Shown here: positions 18,649 to 24,409 of the stretch, one piece after another
Numbering within the stretch: the stretch's first letter is position 1
How the letters are laid out: each line of letters opens with the position of its first letter
Source: Saprospiraceae bacterium
GTDB taxonomy: Bacteria > Bacteroidota > Bacteroidia > Chitinophagales > Saprospiraceae
DNA length: 54,056 nt
Direction of reading: 5' to 3'
Assembly: GCA_029251525.1 (NCBI GenBank)
Contig: JAQXDE010000018.1
Span: 1-54,056 of the forward strand
Translations under genes and position numbers: made by a program
Notes under the pieces: model-generated
Databases searched by the model: none
Told to the model about the DNA's origin: nothing
What the model saw: only the letters and a program-made list of their open reading frames with translations

Positions 18649-18679
18649 TTGTGGGTACAATAAATCTAATATATATTTG
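18649..18679 (+). promoter_or_regulatory. Promoter of small RNA candidate B
   Basis: TTG at 18649-18651, 20 bases, then TATATTTG at 18672-18679: an exact consensus match with the same geometry as module A, although the spacer sequence has diverged. Confidence 0.8.
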
Positions 18680-18685
18680 TAGTGT

Positions 18686-18759
18686 CAATATTCTCAAATA
18701 TTGCTTAAAAGTTAAATTGGTTAATTTTTGAAAAACACCACACTCGTGGTGTTTTTTTT
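18686..18759 (+). ncRNA. Candidate small RNA B
   Basis: A second transcript of about 74 bases is predicted, from the promoter at 18649-18679 to the terminator ending at 18759. It contains no ATG. Its 5' part differs from candidate A, while bases 18704-18728 are identical to 18492-18516. The terminator stem AAAACACCAC/GTGGTGTTTT has loop ACTC. The conserved part is single-stranded in appearance and lies directly before the terminator, the arrangement expected for a base-pairing small RNA. Function and targets are unknown. Confidence 0.65.
18732..18759 (+). terminator. Terminator of small RNA candidate B
   Basis: The 10-base stem AAAACACCAC/GTGGTGTTTT (18732-18741 and 18746-18755), loop ACTC, runs into a T-tract. 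Confidence 0.85.
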
Positions 18760-18780
18760 GTTTTATAGCGGCTATAAAAC
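18760..18780. repeat. Perfect 10-base palindrome with one central base
   Basis: GTTTTATAGC, G, GCTATAAAAC forms a perfect inverted repeat just before the -7 region of the TPR gene. It could be an operator for a dimeric repressor or a second hairpin of the terminator next to it. No T-run follows, which favours a protein-binding site. Confidence 0.4.
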
Positions 18781-18828
18781 TTATAAAGTTTCAGAAAAAT
18801 CTATTACTTTTGGTTAAAATATAATAAA

Positions 18829-19530
18829 ATGAAAAAAATTAAATACACAGTTCTTTTATCACTTTGTTTTGGAATTCAAGTTCAAGCCCAGAGTCAGTCT
18901 GATTTAGTCTCTCATTACAAGGCCTATTACGCCCAAATGCAAAAACAAGGCGATATCCAAGGTATTATAAACGCAATGACACATTTAGTGCTGTTGGAGC
19001 CAAACGTGAAGCGACAGGATACGCTGTCAGCGCTTTATATGAACGAAGGAAAATATATGCAAGCGTTAAACATTGTTGGAATAGAACTGCTTGAAACAGA
19101 TACTACTTTAGCAACAGAAGTGAAAGCGGTGAGTTTAAAATCATTAAATGAACCAAAACGTGCCATTGAACACTATGAAGTGCTCTACAAACAAAACCCT
19201 TCAGTTTCTATTGCGTATGAACTTGCAGATTTAAAAATTCAAACAGATGATCTTACAGGAGCTTCATTAAATATAACCTACGGAATTGCAAATTCTACAA
19301 CAGATATGATGAAACCTTATTACGAAACGCAAACGCCATATCAAGTGCCATTACTTGCTGGTTTTGTATATTTAAAAGCGATTGCTAAATTCAGAGAGAA
19401 CACTGAAACAAATCATGATGCAGCGATTTTGATTTTAGAAGAAGCACTCCAGCTAGCGCCTAATTTTAATATGGCAAACTTAGCTATGAATGCCATTCGT
19501 AATCAAAAAGAAACTCCAAAAACGGATTAA
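18829..19530 (+). CDS. Exported tetratricopeptide repeat protein
   Basis: The 233-residue protein has a signal peptide (MKKIKYTVLLSLCFGIQVQAQ) and then helical TPR-like repeats, seen as LVLLEPNVKRQDTLSALYMNEGKYMQALNIV, PKRAIEHYEVLYKQNPSVSIAYELADL and ILEEALQLAPNFNMANLAM. It is probably a periplasmic scaffold protein; partners cannot be deduced. TACTTTTG at 18805-18812 fits a -7 element. A perfect palindrome lies 25 bases upstream of it. A strong bidirectional terminator follows, shared with the convergent M13 peptidase gene. Confidence 0.82.
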   Translation: MKKIKYTVLLSLCFGIQVQAQSQSDLVSHYKAYYAQMQKQGDIQGIINAMTHLVLLEPNVKRQDTLSALYMNEGKYMQALNIVGIELLETDTTLATEVKAVSLKSLNEPKRAIEHYEVLYKQNPSVSIAYELADLKIQTDDLTGASLNITYGIANSTTDMMKPYYETQTPYQVPLLAGFVYLKAIAKFRENTETNHDAAILILEEALQLAPNFNMANLAMNAIRNQKETPKTD

Positions 19531-19550
19531 ATTTCTTAAAACAAATTGTA

Positions 19551-19583
19551 ATAAAAAAGCAGCGCCATAGCGCTGCTTTTTTA
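19551..19583. terminator. Bidirectional terminator
   Basis: The perfect stem AAAAAAGCAGCGC/GCGCTGCTTTTTT with loop CATA lies between the convergent TPR and M13 peptidase genes and serves both strands. Confidence 0.92.
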
Positions 19584-19595
19584 TGTTTTATAAAT

Positions 19596-21653
19596 TTACC
19601 AAATCCGAACACGTTGATCTTCAGCAAGGTACATCTTGTCGCCTTCCTTGATGTCGAATGCCTCATAAAAAGCATCAATATTTTTAAGCGGTTGTGTTGC
19701 TCGCTGAATCCCAGGAGAGTGAGGATCAGTTTTTATTTGTCGTCTTAAAGCATCCTCACGCGTCAAAGTTCTCCATACTGTTGCCCAAGACATAAAGAAG
19801 CGTTGTTCTGCTGTAAATCCATCAATGTCTTCCGGTCGACCATTGGTTTCAAAAAAGAGTTGAAGGCCGTCATACGCTCCTAGTACGCCTCCTAAATCTC
19901 CAATGTTTTCTCCTAAAGTAAATTTCCCATTAATATATACACTGTCCATGACTTCAATAGCACTGTACTGTTCTGCTAAGGCATTGCCACGTTTTTCAAA
20001 TTCTGTTAAATCTTTGTCAGTCCACCAATTATTAACATTTCCATCACCGTCAAAACGAGCACCAGAATCATCAAAAGCATGTGAAATTTCATGGCCAATT
20101 ACAGCACCAATACCACCATAATTCACGGCCTCATCAGCGGTATAGTTATAGAAAGGCGGTTGTAATATAGCAGCTGGAAATACAATTTCATTGTTCAAAG
20201 GATTGAAATAGGCATTTACGGTTTGTGGAGGCATGCCCCATTCCGATTTATCAACAGGCTGTCCAATTTCAGAAATGTTTTTATTTAAACTCCAGTTAGC
20301 AACCGCCATCATGTTTTCTGCATAACTATTACCTTCCTTGACTTGCAGTTCAGAATAATCTTCCCACTCGTCAGGGTACGCAATTTTAACAGTAAATTTA
20401 TCTAGTTTTTCAATGGCTTTGACTTTAGTTTCATCACTCATCCAATCCAATACCTGAATTCTATTTTGAAATGCTTTGATCACATTTGCAATCATTTTTT
20501 CTGCTTTTTCTTTGGCTTCTGGTGGAAATTTAGCTTCTACATATAATTTTCCAATAGCTTCTCCAACAGATCCATTTACAGTTCCTAAGGCACGTTCTTC
20601 TGCAGCACGTTGTGCTTTAGATCCGCTAAGGGTTTTGCTATAGAATTCCCAATTCGCAGTTTCAATTTCTGGGCTTAAATAGCCAGCCGCATTGTCCAAT
20701 GTACTCCAAGTCATTAGGGTTTTAATATCTTCAATGGATGTTGTGTTTAGAAAAGTATTCAAAGCTTTCATATAGGTCGGTTGCATCACTAAAACAGTGT
20801 CTAAAGGTTTTGCAACACCCATATCCTTGATAAATTTATTCCAATCAATTTCAGGGGTTATAGCACTCAAATCTTCAACAGAGCGTGGATTGTTAAAGTT
20901 ACGAATATCACGACTTTGTACCTTGTCTAAGCGAGGTTCAGCCAGTTGTGTTTCTAGTGCGAGTACGCGTTGTGCTGCAGATTTAGCTTTGTCGTCATCA
21001 TAATTAATAAATCTAAACATACGTGCAACATGCTCTACATATTGTCCTCTAATTTCCTTTGTTTTTGAATCTTGATCGAGATAGTAATCACGTTGTAATC
21101 CTAAACCACCAGGGAATACCCAAGCGGTGTTCATGCTGCTATCGTTTAAATCTGCTTCGGCTCCAATACCTGCAAAAGGGGCAGAAACCCCTATTGTTTT
21201 TGTATAAACGGTTTGCATATCTGAAATATTTTGAATGCTATTGATGGCTTTCAAAAGCGGAAGAATAGGCGTGATTCCTGCTTCTGTCCGGGCTACAGAA
21301 TCCAGTTCAGACTCAAACATTAGTAATGCTTTTTTTTGATCTGAGCCTTCTTCGTAAGTGCCCAATTCTTTAGATGTTTTTATAATGTCAAGAACATCTT
21401 TTCGTGTTGATTTTCGAAGGACACCAAAACCACCCCATCGCGATTCATCATCTGGAATAGTGTTGGATTTCATCCAATTGCCATTCACATAATCATAAAA
21501 ATTATCATTTGGACTGACATTAAGATCCATGTTTTCCAGAATAATTCCAGGTATTTTTTCAGCGTCAGAAAGCTGACTTTTTGATTCGGTTTTGCAGGCT
21601 TGGAAGCTTAGTAGTCCAAATGCACACAATACGGTAAGCTGTTTTAAGTTCAT
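19596..21653 (-). CDS. M13 family (neprilysin-like) metallopeptidase, lipoprotein
   Basis: The 685-residue protein is an M13 zinc endopeptidase of the PepO/neprilysin type. It has a lipoprotein signal peptide with lipobox LLSFQAC (Cys near residue 20), so it is a membrane-anchored envelope enzyme. Seen: VNAYFNP of the substrate cleft, the zinc motif HEISHAFDDSG near 521, and GENIGDLGG near 580 with the third zinc ligand Glu. Length and order match the family. It probably degrades peptides in the periplasm or at the surface. Monocistronic, bounded by a terminator downstream. Confidence 0.95.
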   Translation of the reverse strand: MNLKQLTVLCAFGLLSFQACKTESKSQLSDAEKIPGIILENMDLNVSPNDNFYDYVNGNWMKSNTIPDDESRWGGFGVLRKSTRKDVLDIIKTSKELGTYEEGSDQKKALLMFESELDSVARTEAGITPILPLLKAINSIQNISDMQTVYTKTIGVSAPFAGIGAEADLNDSSMNTAWVFPGGLGLQRDYYLDQDSKTKEIRGQYVEHVARMFRFINYDDDKAKSAAQRVLALETQLAEPRLDKVQSRDIRNFNNPRSVEDLSAITPEIDWNKFIKDMGVAKPLDTVLVMQPTYMKALNTFLNTTSIEDIKTLMTWSTLDNAAGYLSPEIETANWEFYSKTLSGSKAQRAAEERALGTVNGSVGEAIGKLYVEAKFPPEAKEKAEKMIANVIKAFQNRIQVLDWMSDETKVKAIEKLDKFTVKIAYPDEWEDYSELQVKEGNSYAENMMAVANWSLNKNISEIGQPVDKSEWGMPPQTVNAYFNPLNNEIVFPAAILQPPFYNYTADEAVNYGGIGAVIGHEISHAFDDSGARFDGDGNVNNWWTDKDLTEFEKRGNALAEQYSAIEVMDSVYINGKFTLGENIGDLGGVLGAYDGLQLFFETNGRPEDIDGFTAEQRFFMSWATVWRTLTREDALRRQIKTDPHSPGIQRATQPLKNIDAFYEAFDIKEGDKMYLAEDQRVRIW

Positions 21654-21791
21654 GAGTTTAGTGTTTAGTGAGTATTATATATTAGTAGACGTACAATTAA
21701 CTAAAAATGTTACAGTTATACACAGAATTAACATTATTTATTTCAAATTTAACGCACTAGAAAGACACTAGCTCTTAAATTTTAAAGGAAA

Positions 21792-22328
21792 TTAAATTGG
21801 TTTAGTAATCAATTGTGCCTTTTTTTCAAAGGTTTTATTGATTTGGTATATTAAATTCAACTGGGCTTGTAAGAGCTCAGATTTTGTTTGTGCAAATTCT
21901 TTCGAATCTAGAAGATCAAGGGAATAACTTTCTCTTAATTTATGGGTCAAGGTTTCTATAACGTTCAATCGCGTCAATATACTCGTTTCGTTTAATATGT
22001 CTGGGATTGTTGTTTTGATATCTAAAAACAATTGGTTTAAATCTTCTGCTGGTATACTAAAGAGATTGAGTGCATTGTTTTCAAGGTTTTTTATATCTGT
22101 ATATAAATTGTGGTATTTTGGCCAATCTGAAAATTCTGGAGGGATTGAATAGTTTAAAATAGCCACTTTATTTTTTTCAGGTTCACCTGAAGAAATTGGT
22201 GTTTGTACAAGCGATTGAGATTTATCGGTGGTGTTAGGAGTTTTGTTACAGCTTATAAATCCAAGCAGTACACTAATACTCACAAATGAGTACAAAGAGA
22301 TATATTTTTTGATTTGAAAAGTAATCAC
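21792..22328 (-). CDS. Hypothetical lipoprotein
   Basis: A 178-residue protein with a lipoprotein leader (hydrophobic FVSISVLLGFISC with Cys as lipobox residue) and no domain I recognise. The mature part starts with a Ser/Thr-rich linker, then consists mostly of predicted helices rich in Leu, Asn and Thr (TRLNVIETLTHKLRESYSLDLL, SELLQAQLNLIYQINK). It lies between the M13 peptidase gene and the apparent join at 22.4 kb, and is the last gene of the left-hand part. Codon use agrees with genes to its left. Confidence 0.7.
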   Translation of the reverse strand: MITFQIKKYISLYSFVSISVLLGFISCNKTPNTTDKSQSLVQTPISSGEPEKNKVAILNYSIPPEFSDWPKYHNLYTDIKNLENNALNLFSIPAEDLNQLFLDIKTTIPDILNETSILTRLNVIETLTHKLRESYSLDLLDSKEFAQTKSELLQAQLNLIYQINKTFEKKAQLITKPI

Positions 22329-22449
22329 GAGTCGTTAAAGTTTATAGTCATCCACAAATATCCAACTAATTAATTGAAATTTATACATATATGAATATTT
22401 ATGTGCTTCTTTAGTTTTGAATATTTAAACTTATCATAAAACCATCTAA

Positions 22450-22839
22450 ATTAGAGAGTTATTTTTAGGTTTAGTCTATGTTTTAATTAGAAAAATTGGA
22501 ACTCATGATCATCCAGTTGTTGTTGTACATTATTATATGACAATAGCAACTCTAGTATGTGGTGTTCTCTCGATTGCGAATTGGAGGGCACCACAAGGAT
22601 TAGAATGGATCTTATTGTCAGTTTTGGGTCTATTTGGTTATATTGGACAAGTATACATGACCAAGGCCTTACAAGGAACTCAAACCAGTATTGTTGCACC
22701 TTTAAAATATCTTGAAGTAGTTTTTACAATGATCGTTGGAATTGTATGGTTTGACGATTTATATAATTTTTGGAGTTTACTACGGACTTGTCTGATTATT
22801 ATGGGACTTGTTTTGAATATGAAAAGTAAAACAAATTAA
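22450..22839 (+). pseudogene. EamA (DMT) transporter, C-terminal half only
   Basis: The frame is open from 22450 (after a stop codon at 22447) to 22839, and protein similarity to EamA-type permeases starts abruptly near 22459 (LFLGLVYVLIRKIG). It continues through the last four membrane segments (TIATLVCGVLSI, LLSVLGLFGYIGQVYMTKALQ, VAPLKYLEVVFTMIVGIVWF, LIIMGLVLNMKSK). The first half of the roughly 300-residue protein is missing; upstream DNA shows no trace of it in any frame. An ATG at 22537 is internal to a membrane segment and would not give a working transporter. It is therefore a truncated gene, cut either by a genomic rearrangement or by an assembly join. Confidence 0.8.
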
Positions 22840-22869
22840 TTATTTGAGGATTGATAAGTTATAAAACAA

Positions 22870-22910
22870 AAAACTCACAACTTTCTATAGAATAGATTGT
22901 TATGAGTTTT
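22870..22910. terminator. Probable terminator between EamA fragment and tRNA-Phe
   Basis: AAAACTCA (22870-22877) pairs with TGAGTTTT (22903-22910), with a partly paired interior (ACAAC with GTT). It would end both the plus-strand EamA fragment and the minus-strand tRNA-Phe transcript. Confidence 0.6.
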
Positions 22911-22915
22911 AAAAG

Positions 22916-22988
22916 TGGTGCCTCCAGGAGTCGAACCAGGGACACATGGATTTTCAGTCCATTGCTCTACCAACTGAGCTAAGGCACC
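22916..22988 (-). tRNA. tRNA-Phe (anticodon GAA)
   Basis: On the minus strand the acceptor arms GGTGCCT and AGGCACC pair fully, with discriminator A (T at 22916 on the plus strand). The anticodon stem ATGGA/TCCAT encloses CTGAAAA, giving anticodon GAA. The T-arm carries GGTTCGA. Length 73 bases, no encoded CCA. Confidence 0.96.
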
Positions 22989-23087
22989 TTCCAGCTGTTA
23001 AAAGCGAGTGCAAATATATATTCTTACTTTTTAACTAGCAAGCATTATGAGATTAAAATTTAAAAAAAATAAAATTATTTTTGCGCT

Positions 23088-23960
23088 ATGTTAAGTAAAA
23101 AACTAATGTCCATTTTTGGAGGTATTTCCAGTATCATTCTTTTTGTTACCGCAGTTGTCCTTGATCGAGAAAATAGTTGGGTTTCCCTGTTTATGATTCC
23201 TTTCGTGGTTGCTCTTTTAATGAGTTATGTTTTTGCACCACAGATTGATTGGTGGTCGTTTAAACGAAATCCACCAGACCTACCCAGTCTTTTGGGAAAT
23301 TTATTGTTAACTCATTTCCCCTTTTATCAAAATCTTTCAGCTGCCAACAAAACACGCTTTCGACAAAGGGTAGCGATGTACCTTGAAGCAAGAGGGTTTT
23401 TCGCTCAGCGTGGAGGGGAAGAGGGTGAGGTACCTTTGGATATGAAAACCATGGTTGCAGCAAATGTGGTCATGCTTACTTTTGGGCGAAAGGATTTTAT
23501 TTTGAAAAAATTTGAACGCATATTTATTTACCTCCAAGCATTTCCTTCGCCAAATCATCAATATTTACATGCTTCAGAAATAAATGCAGAAGATGAATGC
23601 CTAGTCTTTTCAGGAGAACATTTGACACTTTCTTTTCGACAGCCTGAAAAGTATTATAATATTCTAATTCATGAATATACTCAGGCTTTCCAATTATCCT
23701 ATCCAAGCTTTGATTACCCTACTTTTGACGACTCCATTTGGGATGTTTGGGAAAAAAAACAAGTGATAAAATTCATGGGGATGCCTGAGGAAAAAATTGA
23801 TCTACTTGGCGTGAGTGTGAATTTCTTTTTTAAGAATCCTGAAAAATTCAAAAAATTAATGCCGAAAGGATTTGAAAAATTTCAAAAAATTTTCAATTTA
23901 AATCCTTTACAAAAAACTAATCCTGTAATCGATAAGATCATTATTGAAGGGATTCCTTAA
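23088..23960 (+). CDS. MtfA/M90-like zinc-peptidase family protein, altered motif
   Basis: The 290-residue protein has two N-terminal membrane segments (ISSIILFVTAVVL, SLFMIPFVVALLMSYVF) followed by a domain like the MtfA (peptidase M90) family: LLTHFPFYQNLSAANKTRFRQRV and the KYYNILIHEYTQAFQLSYP segment. In peptidases of the family the last segment carries HExxH; here it reads HEYTQ, so the second histidine ligand is replaced by Gln and zinc-dependent catalysis is doubtful. The DNA (CAT GAA TAT ACT CAG) confirms the residues. It may be a regulatory, non-catalytic relative. It stands alone between tRNA-Phe and carB. Confidence 0.75.
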   Translation: MLSKKLMSIFGGISSIILFVTAVVLDRENSWVSLFMIPFVVALLMSYVFAPQIDWWSFKRNPPDLPSLLGNLLLTHFPFYQNLSAANKTRFRQRVAMYLEARGFFAQRGGEEGEVPLDMKTMVAANVVMLTFGRKDFILKKFERIFIYLQAFPSPNHQYLHASEINAEDECLVFSGEHLTLSFRQPEKYYNILIHEYTQAFQLSYPSFDYPTFDDSIWDVWEKKQVIKFMGMPEEKIDLLGVSVNFFFKNPEKFKKLMPKGFEKFQKIFNLNPLQKTNPVIDKIIIEGIP

Positions 23961-24251
23961 ATAATTTCGCAACAACTTTAAAAATATAAAAGTCACTTAA
24001 ATTTATTCCAAACAGCATTTTTTAATAAAATAAAATTATCAAATATGCTATTGCAGAAGTCTATTTCCTTTTAATAAAAGTAAAATGGAAGAAAATACCT
24101 CATCATTTGAAACCAGAGGGGAAACTACACTAAAACTATTGCAATCATTAAAATAAAATTGACTTAAAAACATTTCTTTCAATAGCCTTCAAAGACTATA
24201 TTACAGGGGGGGTTTATTATTAAAATACTTTCTTCCTCATCAATAAATTAT
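23961..24251. other. AT-rich intergenic region before carB
   Basis: About 290 bases without a convincing gene. It contains a 23-codon frame (24085-24156) with no support beyond an ATG, and a run of seven G at 24216-24222. No tRNA or repeat is seen. Confidence 0.6.
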
Positions 24252-24259
24252 TACATTTG
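24252..24259 (+). promoter_or_regulatory. -7 element of the carB promoter
   Basis: TACATTTG matches TAnnTTTG. It would start a leader of about 145 bases before the carB ATG at 24410. No TTG sits at the expected distance upstream. Confidence 0.45.
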
Positions 24260-24289
24260 CATTCGAATTATGGATTTATCCGCCTAGCC

Positions 24290-24339
24290 AAACCTAAATG
24301 ACATTTTTTGCCTCAAAAAAATGTCATTTTTTAAGGTTT
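24290..24339 (+). promoter_or_regulatory. Long hairpin in the carB leader, terminator-like
   Basis: AAACCTAAATGACATTTTTT (24290-24309) can pair with the AAAAAATGTCATTT and AGGTTT segments (24315-24339), loop GCCTC. The main stem is followed by T-residues, so it resembles an intrinsic terminator placed between promoter and gene. It could attenuate carB or simply be the terminator of a short leader RNA. No alternative antiterminator was identified with certainty. Confidence 0.5.
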
Positions 24340-24409
24340 AGAGCACTAGTTCACTTATCTGTTACAGTAAAGAAAATTTAATAATCTACCAACAGAACAA
24401 CAAATAGTC

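Noticed and set aside
18380-18759. CRISPR array or replication-origin iterons
   Set aside because: There are only two large modules, each with promoter and terminator, not short repeats with unique spacers; no Cas or replication-initiator gene is nearby.
22329-22988. Integrated element using tRNA-Phe as attachment site
   Set aside because: The truncated EamA gene next to a tRNA suggested it, but there is no integrase, no second copy of the tRNA 3' end, and DNA on both sides is housekeeping.
24085-24156. 23-codon frame beginning MEENTSSFETRGETTLKLL
   Set aside because: A reading frame of this length is expected by chance; no recognisable family, promoter or conserved context.
24216-24222. 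Run of seven G as a phase-variation tract
   Set aside because: Short, non-coding, and not located between promoter elements of any gene.
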